Origin: CAMLHU01 sp039917855
GTDB taxonomy: Bacteria; Gemmatimonadota; Gemmatimonadetes; Gemmatimonadales; GWC2-71-9
Direction: 5' to 3'
NCBI GenBank assembly: GCA_039917855.1
Contig: JBDSIR010000058.1
Coordinates: forward strand, 1-64,000
DNA length: 64,000 nt
Below, piece by piece: positions 42,596 through 50,386 of this stretch (positions are counted from its first letter, which is position 1; the number at the start of each line of letters is the position of its first letter). The notes below the pieces were generated by a model. That model saw only the letters and a program-made list of their open reading frames with translations. It ran no database searches and had not been told where the DNA came from. Position numbers and translations under genes: made by a program.

Positions 42596-42676
42596 GTCAT
42601 CCCGAGCGGAGCGAGGGATCTAGCTCGCGCATGACCGACCGGTGCATGGTAGATCCCTCGCTTCGCTCGGGATGAC
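42596..42676. repeat. Near-perfect 27-bp hairpin in a divergent spacer (family C)
   Basis: The arms 42596-42622 (starting GTCATCCCGAGCGGAGCGAG) and 42650-42676 match at 26 of 27 positions around a 27-nt loop. It fills most of the 116 bp between two divergent start codons. Family members lie at 6552, 22948 and 53876. Similar GTCATCC-type palindromes are known from many unrelated bacteria. Confidence 0.9.
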
Positions 42677-42697
42677 CTTCGGGTCATATTCCAACCG

Positions 42698-43303
42698 ATG
42701 CCCAATCTAGCCGACCACCTCCGATTGATGCTGATCCTCGACGTTCCCCTCCTCGGCGCCCGTGACCCGGTCTCGATCGCGGCCGCTGTGGTGCAGGGTG
42801 GCGTCACAAGCGTCCAGCTCCGGTGGAAGCACGGCCCCGACCGCGAACTGGTGGCCTTGGCCCGTCGGCTCCGCGAAACGCTCCCCGTCCCGGTCCTGGT
42901 CAACGACCGACTCGACATCGCCCTTGCCGCCGGATGTGCTGGCGTCCACCTCGGCGCGGACGACCTGCCGATCGCGCTGGCGCGACGCATTGCGCCGGCC
43001 GGTTTCCTGCTGGGCGCGAGTGTCGGCGACGAGAAGGAGGCGGCGGCAAGCACCGGCGCCGATTACGTCGGCATCGGGCCCTGGCGCGCCACGACGACCA
43101 AAGCCGACGCCGGCATCGCGCTCGGTGGCGAGGGAGTGCGCCGGCTGCTCGCAATGGTCACGGTGCCCGCGGTCGTGATCGGCGGGGTGCAGTCTGACGA
43201 TGTCAGCGAGATCCGAGGACTCGGTGCTGCGGGGGTGGCGGTGGCGGGGGGGATCCTCGGTGCAATGGATCCCCAGGCAGCGGCCAGGGCCTACAAGATG
43301 TGA
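42698..43303 (+). CDS. thiE: Thiamine-phosphate synthase
   Basis: 201 aa TIM barrel. Motifs: VVQGGVTSVQLRWK, VPVLVNDRLDIALAAGCAGVHLGADDLP, GASVGDEKEA, DYVGIGPWRATTTKADA and VVIGGVQSDDV. These match ThiE/TenI, which joins HMP-pyrophosphate and thiazole phosphate. The usual Lys in the QLR-K segment and the GP-x-x-x-T phosphate loop are present, which favours ThiE over TenI. No other thi gene is in the window and no TPP riboswitch is seen upstream. The 3' end runs into a hairpin before the convergent mltG. Confidence 0.88.
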   Translation: MPNLADHLRLMLILDVPLLGARDPVSIAAAVVQGGVTSVQLRWKHGPDRELVALARRLRETLPVPVLVNDRLDIALAAGCAGVHLGADDLPIALARRIAPAGFLLGASVGDEKEAAASTGADYVGIGPWRATTTKADAGIALGGEGVRRLLAMVTVPAVVIGGVQSDDVSEIRGLGAAGVAVAGGILGAMDPQAAARAYKM

Positions 43304-43306
43304 AAA

Positions 43307-43407
43307 GCGAGGAATGCCCAAGGCGGGTCCAATGCGAGAAGGCGCGAACGAGGTCCCGACCCCATTCGCGCCTTCTCGCTTTCTCGCCAGCGTTCGGCAT
43401 TCCTCGC
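43307..43407. repeat. Double hairpin between convergent genes
   Basis: The outer arms are GCGAGGAATGCC (43307-43318) and its perfect complement (43396-43407). The inner arms are GCGAGAAGGCGCGAA (43334-43348) and its perfect complement (43365-43379). It spans almost the whole gap between the thiE and mltG stop codons. Confidence 0.85.
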
Positions 43408-43410
43408 GTT

Positions 43411-44394
43411 CTAGCGACCGCGGATCCGTCGTATCGCTCGCAAATGTTCCCCATACGTCGTCGAGAACGCATGCCGCCCCCCGGTGTCCGCCACGAAGTA
43501 CAGATACGGCACATCGGCGGGGAACACCGCGGCGCGGAGGCTCTTGATCCCTGGTGAGTTCACCGGTCCCGGCGGGAGGCCAGGGATGAGATACGTGTTA
43601 TAGGGCGATCGGAACTCATAGTCCTTGAGGAAGAGCCGGGTCCGGTGCCGCCCGGTCTTGCGCCAGATCGCGTACACCACCGTCGGGTCGGCCTGAAGCG
43701 GCATGCCGAGTCGGACGCGATTGTCGTACACCGCGGCGATGATGGGGCGCTCATCGTCGTGGCGGGCTTCGCCCTCCACGATGCTGGCGAGGATCACCGC
43801 CTGGTATCGGGTCAGCTTGCGCTGGGCGATCTCGGCGTCCCACGCCGGGTCCCAGCTGGCCACGAATTGCTGGGCCATCACCCGCACGAGTTCGCGGGCG
43901 GTGGTGGTGACCGGGATGGTGTAGGTCTCGGGCAGGAGATAGCCCTCGAGGTCCTTCCCGGCGAGCCCGAGTTCGCGGAGGAGTGCGGTGTCGCGCGCGG
44001 CCACGAGGAATGAGTCGGTCGGCAGGCCGAGTTGTTCCGTCACCTCGTGCGCCACCTCGGGAAGGGTCAACCCTTCGGTCGAGGTGAATCGCTTCATCGC
44101 GACGCGGCCGTCGCGGAGCGAAGTGAGAAGGGTCCAAGCCGATTGACCACGCGGGAGGTCGTAGGTGCCGGCCTGGGTCGAGCGGTCGATGCCGCGGAGG
44201 CGGGCCAGCGAGCGGAACCAGAGGGGGTGGGGGACGAGGCCGTGCGCCTCCAGGGAGTCGGTCACCTGGTGGAAGGTGGCCCCCGGTGCCACCACGATCC
44301 GTTCCCGTGGCGTGGTGGGGGACGGGCCGGCGCACCCCAACAGCAGCAGCGCGAGCGCTGCCACAACGGATCTCACGCGCCTTTCGCGCCTCAC
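43411..44394 (-). CDS. mltG: Endolytic murein transglycosylase MltG, lipoprotein form
   Basis: 327 aa. The YceG/MltG domain is clear: VAPGATFHQVTDSLEAHGLV (LysM-like), EGYLLPETYTIP, catalytic Glu207 in ILASIVEGEA, NRVRLGMPLQADPTVVYA and PYNTYLIPGLPPGPVNSPG. It cleaves nascent glycan strands in the periplasm. Instead of the usual transmembrane anchor, the N-terminus has a lipobox-like LLLLGC with Cys21, so it is probably a lipoprotein. It overlaps ruvX by 4 bp; mltG-ruvX linkage is common. The first codons are encoded by CGCGCCT repeats. Confidence 0.93.
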   Translation of the reverse strand: MRRERRVRSVVAALALLLLGCAGPSPTTPRERIVVAPGATFHQVTDSLEAHGLVPHPLWFRSLARLRGIDRSTQAGTYDLPRGQSAWTLLTSLRDGRVAMKRFTSTEGLTLPEVAHEVTEQLGLPTDSFLVAARDTALLRELGLAGKDLEGYLLPETYTIPVTTTARELVRVMAQQFVASWDPAWDAEIAQRKLTRYQAVILASIVEGEARHDDERPIIAAVYDNRVRLGMPLQADPTVVYAIWRKTGRHRTRLFLKDYEFRSPYNTYLIPGLPPGPVNSPGIKSLRAAVFPADVPYLYFVADTGGRHAFSTTYGEHLRAIRRIRGR

Positions 44395-44837
44395 GCGCCT
44401 TGATTCCTTCTCATATCCAGGAACCCTTGCAACAGGATGCTCGCGGCCAGGGAATCCACATCCTCCTTGCGACCGCGGGTCGAGCCTCCCTGTTCCTGGA
44501 TCGCGCGGAGGGCGCGGACCGTCGTCATTCGCTCATCGACCAGCTCGACCGGGAGCTGGGAGCGTTCGCCCGCCTGCTCGGCCAGCTCGCGGGCGGCCGC
44601 AGCCGAATCTCCCTCGTTCCCCTCGAGGTCGATCGGCAGTCCGACGATGATCCCGACCGCTTCGGCCTCGGCGACGAGCTCGAGGAACCGGGGCATCGGA
44701 AAGCGTTTCCCCGCCCGGCGCGTGAGCGTCTCGAGCGGGGAAGCGAGGAGCTGCAACTCGTCGGACCGCGCCACCCCGAAGCGGATCCCGCCCCAGTCGA
44801 GTGCGAGGATCCTTCCGGCACGAGGGATGGCGGACAT
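44391..44837 (-). CDS. ruvX: RuvX/YqgF Holliday-junction resolvase-like nuclease
   Basis: 148 aa from the ATG at 44835-44837. The frame is open to a GTG at 44864, but that segment is a palindromic repeat. RNase H-like fold: ILALDWGGIRFGVA with the first catalytic Asp, LVAEAEAVGIIVGLPIDLEG, and LVDERMTT with the Glu/Arg of the active site. The DVDSLAASILLQGFLD end supplies the last Asp. YqgF proteins process pre-16S rRNA in E. coli and resolve junctions in others. It is encoded between rho and mltG. Confidence 0.92.
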   Translation of the reverse strand: MSAIPRAGRILALDWGGIRFGVARSDELQLLASPLETLTRRAGKRFPMPRFLELVAEAEAVGIIVGLPIDLEGNEGDSAAAARELAEQAGERSQLPVELVDERMTTVRALRAIQEQGGSTRGRKEDVDSLAASILLQGFLDMRRNQGA

Positions 44838-44840
44838 CGG

Positions 44841-44868
44841 AACAGGCGGGGCAAGCCCCGCCACTACT
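44841..44868. repeat. Solitary REP-like palindrome related to the 31.6-kb array
   Basis: On the minus strand it reads AGTAGTGGCGGGGCTTGCCC followed by CGCCTGTT. Aligned with the array unit, the TTGC centre, the GTGGCG head and the TGTT tail are shared. The stem has exchanged a C:G pair for G:C on both sides. It overlaps the rho stop codon and precedes ruvX. Confidence 0.75.
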
Positions 44869-46111
44869 GCGCCATCGTGGAGAAGAACTCCTTGTTGTTC
44901 TTCGTCCGCTTGAGGCGTTCGAGCAGGAACTCCATCGCCTCGACCGTGGGCAGGTCGGCCAGGAAGTTGCGGAGCAGGTAGACGCGGGCGAGCGCGTCCT
45001 TGTCCATGAGGAGCTCTTCCTTACGGGTGCCCGACTTCTGGACGTCGATGGCGGGCCAGATGCGCCGATCCGCAAGGCGCCTGTCGAGGACCAGTTCCAT
45101 GTTGCCGGTGCCCTTGAACTCCTCGAAGATCACCTCGTCCATCCGGCTGCCGGTGTCGATCAGCGCCGTGGCGATGATGGTGAGCGAGCCGCCCCCTTCG
45201 ATGTTCCGCGCGGCGCCGAAGAAACGCTTCGGCTTCTGGAGCGCGTTGGCATCGACGCCGCCCGAGAGGATCTTGCCCGAGTGCGGCACTACCACGTTGT
45301 GGGCGCGGGCGAGGCGCGTGATGGAGTCGAGCAGGATGATCACATCGCGCCCGTGCTCCACCAGGCGCTTCGCCTTCTCGATGACCATGTCGGCCACCTG
45401 CACGTGTCGATCGGCGGGCTCGTCGAATGTCGACGAGATCACCTCGGCCTTCACGTTCTCCTGCATGTCGGTCACTTCCTCGGGCCGCTCGTCGATGAGC
45501 AGCACGATGAGCGTGGCCTCCGGATGGTTCTCCGCGATCGAATTGGCCAGCTTCTGCAGGAGGATCGTCTTGCCCGCCTTCGGCGGCGCCACGATCAGGC
45601 CGCGCTGCCCCTTGCCGATGGGCGAGAGGAGGTCGACCACGCGCATCGAAAGGTCGGCCGTCTTCCGCTCGAGCCGGATCTTCTCGTCGGGGTAGCGCGG
45701 CCGCAGGTTGTCGAACGCGATGCGGTGCTTGGTCTTCTCCGGCTCTTCGTAGTTGACGCTCTCGACCTTGAGCAGCGCCAGATAACGCTCCCCTTCCTTC
45801 GGGGGACGCACCTGACCCATCACCGTGTCGCCGGTACGGAGATCGAATCGCTTGATCTGGCTGGGAGAGACGTAGATGTCGTCGGGACCGTACAGGTAGT
45901 TCCAGTCCTGACTGCGCAGGAAGCCGTAGCCCTCGGGCAGGATCTCGAGGACCCCCTCGCCACGAATGACCGTCTCCTGATCGAGCAGGGCCTGCTCGAT
46001 CCGGAAGATCAGGTCCTGTTTCCGGAGCCCGGAGTAATTGGTGATGTTGAGCTGCTCCGCAAGCGCGTGCAGCTCAGCGACCGACTTTTGCTTGAGTTCG
46101 GCGATATCCAC
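44864..46111 (-). CDS. rho: Transcription termination factor Rho
   Basis: 415 aa from a GTG at 46109-46111 with AGGGAG upstream. This matches the usual Rho opening, DIAELKQKSVAELHALAEQL. The frame is open to 46339 and would add 76 Pro/Arg-rich residues; a real extension cannot be excluded. The cold-shock-like RNA-binding domain has EGYGFLRSQDWNYLYGPDDIYV. The ATPase has Walker A PPKAGKT, LIDERPEEVTDM, Walker B VIILLDSITRLARAHN, the Q-loop region and the R-loop with KRFFGAARNIEGGGSLT. It terminates untranslated transcripts. Confidence 0.96.
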   Translation of the reverse strand: MDIAELKQKSVAELHALAEQLNITNYSGLRKQDLIFRIEQALLDQETVIRGEGVLEILPEGYGFLRSQDWNYLYGPDDIYVSPSQIKRFDLRTGDTVMGQVRPPKEGERYLALLKVESVNYEEPEKTKHRIAFDNLRPRYPDEKIRLERKTADLSMRVVDLLSPIGKGQRGLIVAPPKAGKTILLQKLANSIAENHPEATLIVLLIDERPEEVTDMQENVKAEVISSTFDEPADRHVQVADMVIEKAKRLVEHGRDVIILLDSITRLARAHNVVVPHSGKILSGGVDANALQKPKRFFGAARNIEGGGSLTIIATALIDTGSRMDEVIFEEFKGTGNMELVLDRRLADRRIWPAIDVQKSGTRKEELLMDKDALARVYLLRNFLADLPTVEAMEFLLERLKRTKNNKEFFSTMAQ

Positions 46112-46374
46112 GGGCGCGAGGCTCCCTGTGGGGACGGGCTCCGGCGGCGGGCCGGCGGGGTCCTGTCGAGGACGGGGCTGTCGAGGGATCGAGATACGGG
46201 GACGGTCCGCGCCGGGGGACGCTGGGACCGAATTCAGGTTTTGGGCCGGGAGATAGTTGCTGCGTGGGTAGAACTGAAAGGTAGGGGTTGGGGCGGAGCG
46301 GGTCAAGAGCTTCCAGGCTCTTGCGTAAGTCGCTGTCATTCACGACCTTAGAGTACCTTGGCACCGCATCCCTG

Positions 46375-46653
46375 ATGCCCTTGCAGCCGGCCCGGAAGGT
46401 CGTCCAGGACCCTCCTCCGCCCATCGAACGGGAGTTTCCCCCGTTTCGAGCTGCCGGTGTCGAGATCCCCGTCCGCGTCATCGCCCGCCTCGCCGAGGAC
46501 GGGGTGTGGCGCGGGCGGATCGTTTTCGGGGGCACCGAAGGCGACGTGCCGACCGCCGAGATCCTGTGCGCCGCCAGCGAGTCCGATCTCTGGGCCGCGG
46601 CGCGCGGGCTCGGGCCGCATCACCTCCGCGGCCTCTTCCAGTCCCTCACCTGA
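46375..46653 (+). CDS. Hypothetical protein, 92 aa
   Basis: I do not recognise this protein. From the ATG at 46375 it reads MPLQPARKVVQDPPPPIERE, then IPVRVIARLAEDGVWRGRIVF, and ends ARGLGPHHLRGLFQSL. A small beta-sheet domain is likely in the middle, with a short disordered Pro-rich start. It is followed after 5 bp by a mini histidine-kinase dimerisation-like gene, so the two are probably one operon. It is divergent from rho over a 263-bp spacer that contains a short AAGAGC...GCTCTT hairpin and no other feature I can name. Confidence 0.6.
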   Translation: MPLQPARKVVQDPPPPIEREFPPFRAAGVEIPVRVIARLAEDGVWRGRIVFGGTEGDVPTAEILCAASESDLWAAARGLGPHHLRGLFQSLT

Positions 46654-46658
46654 CCTCG

Positions 46659-46847
46659 ATGACCGACGACCTTCCCGAACGCTTCCGCAAGCTCCGGCAC
46701 GACATCGCCAATCCCCTGGCCGCCCTCCTCGCCGAGGTGCAGCTCCTCCTCCTCAACGCCGAACGCATCGACCCGGAGACGCTGTCCAGTCTCAAGGAAG
46801 TCGAGCGCTTGGCGCTCCGCATGCGCGAACAGCTGAAGAACGCGTGA
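46659..46847 (+). CDS. Stand-alone HisKA-like (DHp) helical hairpin protein, 62 aa
   Basis: The sequence FRKLRHDIANPLAALLAEVQ has the H-box pattern of histidine-kinase dimerisation domains (H-[DE]-x-x-N/x-P-L). A second amphipathic helix follows (SLKEVERLALRMREQLKNA). There is no ATPase domain and the stop is clean, so this is only the phospho-acceptor hairpin, as in Spo0B- or ChpT-like phosphotransfer proteins but shorter. It could relay phosphate or dimerise with a kinase. It could also be a fragment of a decayed kinase, although the small size and operon position with the 92-aa gene suggest an intact gene. Confidence 0.65.
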   Translation: MTDDLPERFRKLRHDIANPLAALLAEVQLLLLNAERIDPETLSSLKEVERLALRMREQLKNA

Positions 46848-46955
46848 CATACCGCCGAGTCTGTGTGACGCGGCGGGCCCGAGCCCCGGGGCGATGCCCC
46901 AAGCCTCGTCAGGAGCCGCGGACCCCGGCCTGGATCTGGCCCGGACGTGCGGCGC

Positions 46956-48713
46956 TCAGGGCCCGTCGAGCGTCGACGCCCAGCGGGCGCCATTGAGGAG
47001 GTAGAGCACCAGGAATACCGCGCTCGCCGCAGAAACGGCGGCGCGATAGGTGAAGCTCGCCCCGCTCGCCGAGGCGAGCCCTTCGATCAGCCCCGCCACC
47101 ACCAGCAGCGTCGCCGCCGCTCCGAGCATCCGGAGCGACACCCGCCCCGCCAGGGTGAGCGCCTCGCCGCGTGACAGATCTCCCGGTGCCCAGAGCGCGA
47201 GTCCCAGCCGGAGGCCCGCGGCAGCCGCCACGCAGATCGCGAACAGCTCCAGCACGCCGTGTCCCACGATGAATGAGAAGAGGTACTGACCCGCCCCCAC
47301 GTTCACGAAATGGCCGAACGTGGCGCCGATGCTCGCGCCGTTCATCACCAGCACGAGGAGCGACCCCACCCCGAGCAGGACCCCGCCCGCGAAACAGTAG
47401 ATCGCGACATTGATGTTGTTCGTCATCAGGCGTGCAGCCAGCTCGCTCCGCCTCTTTTCATCCACCTCGGCATAGCTACGCCCCTCGGCGGTCCGGCGAC
47501 CCGCCGCTGCGGCGCGCTCGAGCATCACGTCGGGAAGCACTTCTTCCGCCAAGGTCGGGCGGTCGCGGAGCGCGAGGTAGCCGGCGCCGCCGCTCCCGGC
47601 GAGGAGCGCCACCGCGAGGAGCACCGACCAGCCGGCGCGCACCACGGCGGCGGGACATTCCCGCAGCAGCATCGGACCGAACCGTCGCCACGCCTGGTCG
47701 TCGGCGCGGTAGAGGGCGTTGTGCCCAGCAGCGGCAAGCCGCTCGAGCCGGGCGAGCAGCGGAGCGGGCGCCGCGTAGGTGCGCATCCGCGCCAGGTCGG
47801 CCGCGACCTCGCGATATCGGGCCGCGAAGTCGGGAAGCTCCGGGGCGGCGAAGGTGTCGAGTCCCCGGCTCGCAGCGCGCTCCGCGATGCGGCCGAAGGT
47901 GCGCCACCGCTCCTCCTGCCGGGTCGCCAGGCGGAGGGCCGCGATCTCCCCGGCGGTGCCCCCGCGGCCCGCCGCTCGCCGCGCCTGCTCTTCGACATGG
48001 AGCGCGAGGAGGAACGCCACCGGATCGCTGGGCCGGTCGGGGACCCGCCCTTCGAATCGTCGCGCCAGGCCCGCGGCCAGTCGTCGCCCGGCCACCGCAT
48101 CGAGCGTGGCATTTCGGGCGACGAACTCCTCGAGCACCCGGTACTCCTCGGGCGCGAGTCGCGCCGCAAGGACCGTCTCGACCGGCTGGATGTTCCTGCT
48201 GGACACCACCGGCGCCGATTCTGGAGCGTCGCGCACGACGAGGGTATCGGCGGCGAGGTCGCCCAGGCGACGCGCCCGCGGGTGGAAGAAGAGGCAGAGG
48301 ATGCCGGTGAGGTAGGGCGGCGGCAGGAAGTCGATGACCCGGACAAGGTTCCGCATCGCGGCGGCGGCCACACCCGCCGGGTGTCCATCGGAGCGCACCA
48401 CGCGGATCCTGAGCACCCGCTTTCCGGGTGTCTGCCCCCGCCACCACGCCTCGAACGCCGTGAAATACCCCCACGCCAGCAGGAAGGCGAGGAGCACCTC
48501 CGCGGTATCGAACCACTCGACCCCGATGAAGTGCAGCAGCGAGGCCAACGACCCGAGAGCCCAGAGGCCGAGGAAGATGAGGAGGTGGTCGAGGATGGCG
48601 GCGAGCCCGCGCGAGCCGAGGCCGGCGACCTCGTACCGGAGCACGACGTGCTCGGGGGTCTCGATCTCGATCCGTTCGCGCAGGTCGACCGACGAGCGGC
48701 CCGGGGCGGTCAT
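46956..48713 (-). CDS. RDD domain fused to SpoIIM-family membrane protein
   Basis: 585 aa. Residues 1-150 are an RDD domain with the Arg/Asp landmarks (YEVAGLGSRGLAAILDHLLI, RGQTPGKRVLRIRVV, RARRLGDLAADTLVV) and about three membrane helices. Residues about 165-340 are soluble and helical. Residues about 370-580 are a SpoIIM-like unit, LMTNNINVAIYCFAGGVLLG, LVMNGASIGATFGHF, then FIVGHGVLELFAICVAAAAG. In many bacteria RDD and SpoIIM genes sit beside MoxR-DUF58 operons, and here that operon is directly opposite. Fusion into one chain is the notable point. The exact role is unknown. Confidence 0.87.
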   Translation of the reverse strand: MTAPGRSSVDLRERIEIETPEHVVLRYEVAGLGSRGLAAILDHLLIFLGLWALGSLASLLHFIGVEWFDTAEVLLAFLLAWGYFTAFEAWWRGQTPGKRVLRIRVVRSDGHPAGVAAAAMRNLVRVIDFLPPPYLTGILCLFFHPRARRLGDLAADTLVVRDAPESAPVVSSRNIQPVETVLAARLAPEEYRVLEEFVARNATLDAVAGRRLAAGLARRFEGRVPDRPSDPVAFLLALHVEEQARRAAGRGGTAGEIAALRLATRQEERWRTFGRIAERAASRGLDTFAAPELPDFAARYREVAADLARMRTYAAPAPLLARLERLAAAGHNALYRADDQAWRRFGPMLLRECPAAVVRAGWSVLLAVALLAGSGGAGYLALRDRPTLAEEVLPDVMLERAAAAGRRTAEGRSYAEVDEKRRSELAARLMTNNINVAIYCFAGGVLLGVGSLLVLVMNGASIGATFGHFVNVGAGQYLFSFIVGHGVLELFAICVAAAAGLRLGLALWAPGDLSRGEALTLAGRVSLRMLGAAATLLVVAGLIEGLASASGASFTYRAAVSAASAVFLVLYLLNGARWASTLDGP

Positions 48714-48842
48714 GGGTGGAAATCAGCCCCGCCACCCGCGGGCCGCAACCCCCTTGCCAACAGTCGACCGAACGGCCAACGTCCCCACGGGTCGCGGGGT
48801 GCGCGACCCTCCCCCTCACACCGCCCACCATCGGAGTTCCGC

Positions 48843-49751
48843 ATGGCCGACCTCGCCTTGCGCCCCCTGTCGCTCGGGGAGCTGCTCGACCGCGCGTTCA
48901 CCGTCTACCGTCAGCGCTTTGGTGCGCTTCTGATCTCCACCATCGCGTGCATGGTCGTTCCGATCCTGATGGTCGCGAACAACCTGCGCTTTTTCGGCGA
49001 GTTCGCCCAGGCCTCGCAAGGCGGCACCAGCCGGGAGGAGGCGATGGAGCAGGCCTACACCCTGATGGGCAAGATGTTCTGGGTCGGACTCGTGGCCCTG
49101 ATCGGCTTCGTGATCGCCCGCACGGCGCTGGCCTGGATCTCGCACAAGGCGCTCCTGGGCGAACGGGCCGACGCCTTTGAGGGGCTCGAGAAGGGGGTCC
49201 GCTTCCTGCCGCAGATGCTGGGCCTCGCCATCGTGGAGGGCGCGATCTACATGGTCGCGATGGGGGTGATGTACATCCCTGCCATCTTCCTCGTCATGGG
49301 GAACCTTCGCGGAGGAGGCGCGGGGGCCGTGTTCGGCCTCCTGGCCTGGATGGCGGCGCTGATTGCAGTGATGTTCTACCTCGTCTGCGCCTTCTTCGTC
49401 ACCAGCTCGGTGCTCGTGGCGGAGGCCGACTCCACCGTGTTCCGCACTTTTGAACGCTCATGGACACTCACCAAGGATCGGCGGCTTACGATCTTCGGTG
49501 GGATCCTCGTGGTGGGTGTGCTCGCCTTCGTGCTCCAGCTCGGCCTCGCGATCGGCGCCCGGGTGATGGTGGGGAACGATCCCGATCAGACCGGTCCGTT
49601 CATGCTGGTCGTGTTCGGGCTCAACGTGCTGGTGAACCTGCTCACGACCGGGTACTACTACGTCTTCCAGATGGTCATGTACTACGACCTCCGCATCCGC
49701 AAGGAGGGCCTCGACCTCGAGCTCGCCTCGGAGGCGATGGCGCCGGCCTGA
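48843..49751 (+). CDS. Multi-pass membrane protein (GDPD-membrane-domain-like)
   Basis: 302 aa from the ATG at 48843. The N-terminal stretch LRPLSLGELLDRAFTVYRQRF is the hallmark of a membrane family related to the glycerophosphodiester phosphodiesterase membrane domain. About six helices follow, including LISTIACMVVPILMV, FWVGLVALIGFVIART and VFYLVCAFF-like segments. A cytoplasmic segment, FRTFERSWTLTKDRRLTIFG, follows. It leads a five-gene operon ending with MoxR and DUF58. The function is not known; probably part of the same membrane-associated complex. Confidence 0.78.
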   Translation: MADLALRPLSLGELLDRAFTVYRQRFGALLISTIACMVVPILMVANNLRFFGEFAQASQGGTSREEAMEQAYTLMGKMFWVGLVALIGFVIARTALAWISHKALLGERADAFEGLEKGVRFLPQMLGLAIVEGAIYMVAMGVMYIPAIFLVMGNLRGGGAGAVFGLLAWMAALIAVMFYLVCAFFVTSSVLVAEADSTVFRTFERSWTLTKDRRLTIFGGILVVGVLAFVLQLGLAIGARVMVGNDPDQTGPFMLVVFGLNVLVNLLTTGYYYVFQMVMYYDLRIRKEGLDLELASEAMAPA

Positions 49752-50386
49752 TCTCCTCCGGACCGATCCCCGCCGACTCTCTCCGGCGGGTCCTCGACAG
49801 CGTCTTCGCCTCCCCTGACTACGACTGGGGGAGGGCCCCCGAGGCGACCACCGCGGTCCCGGGGTGGTTCGTGCACGCCGTGCAGTGGCTGGTCGCGCTC
49901 ATCGACCGGATACGTCACTGGGGGGACGGACTCGAGGCGGCCGGTGTCCCCTTTCGGGGGATCCTGGTGGTGATCGCGGTGGTGCTCCTGGTGCGCGCGG
50001 CCTTCCAGGTGGCCGACTCCGCGCGTCGGGCGCGCTCGGAAGGGCAGGGGAGCGTCGTCGTGCCGCGACTCCAGCGCGACGAGGGATGGTCGTGGCGGCG
50101 GGCCGAGGAGCTCGCCGCGCGCGGCGCCTATGCCGCCGCCATGCTCGCGGCCTTCACCGGGGCGATGCAGGCGCTCGATCGCCGGGGCCTTGTGCGGTAC
50201 CGGGCGAGCGCCACCCCGCGCGAACTCCTCGTGCGCGCCACCCTGCCCGCCGACACCCGGGCCACCCTCGAGCCGCTCGTGGCGACGCTGTACCGTGCGG
50301 TCTTCGCCGCGGAGCCGGTGGCGCCCGAGTCCTTCGCGGTCTGGATCCGTGCCCTCCGCGGTGTGGTCGATGCGCCCGCGCGCTGA
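49748..50386 (+). CDS. DUF4129-containing membrane protein
   Basis: About 212 aa. No ATG, GTG or TTG fits well at the front; a CTG at 49748 overlapping the preceding TGA is the best guess, so the start is uncertain. The N-terminus is periplasmic-looking (PADSLRRVLDSVFASPDYDW). One membrane helix (FRGILVVIAVVLLVRAAF) follows, then a cytoplasmic DUF4129 region (YAAAMLAAFTGAMQALDRRG, then RASATPRELLVRATLP). DUF4129 often accompanies DUF4350, MoxR and DUF58, as here. Confidence 0.78.
   Translation: MISSGPIPADSLRRVLDSVFASPDYDWGRAPEATTAVPGWFVHAVQWLVALIDRIRHWGDGLEAAGVPFRGILVVIAVVLLVRAAFQVADSARRARSEGQGSVVVPRLQRDEGWSWRRAEELAARGAYAAAMLAAFTGAMQALDRRGLVRYRASATPRELLVRATLPADTRATLEPLVATLYRAVFAAEPVAPESFAVWIRALRGVVDAPAR

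Noticed and set aside
46112..46339. 76-residue N-terminal extension of Rho
   Set aside because: The Pro/Arg-rich extension is possible, but the GTG at 46111 with AGGGAG upstream gives the standard Rho start and length. It is kept as an alternative only.
47310..48842. N-terminal extension of the GDPD-like membrane protein
   Set aside because: This stretch is antisense to the RDD-SpoIIM gene. The family-like sequence begins at the ATG at 48843.
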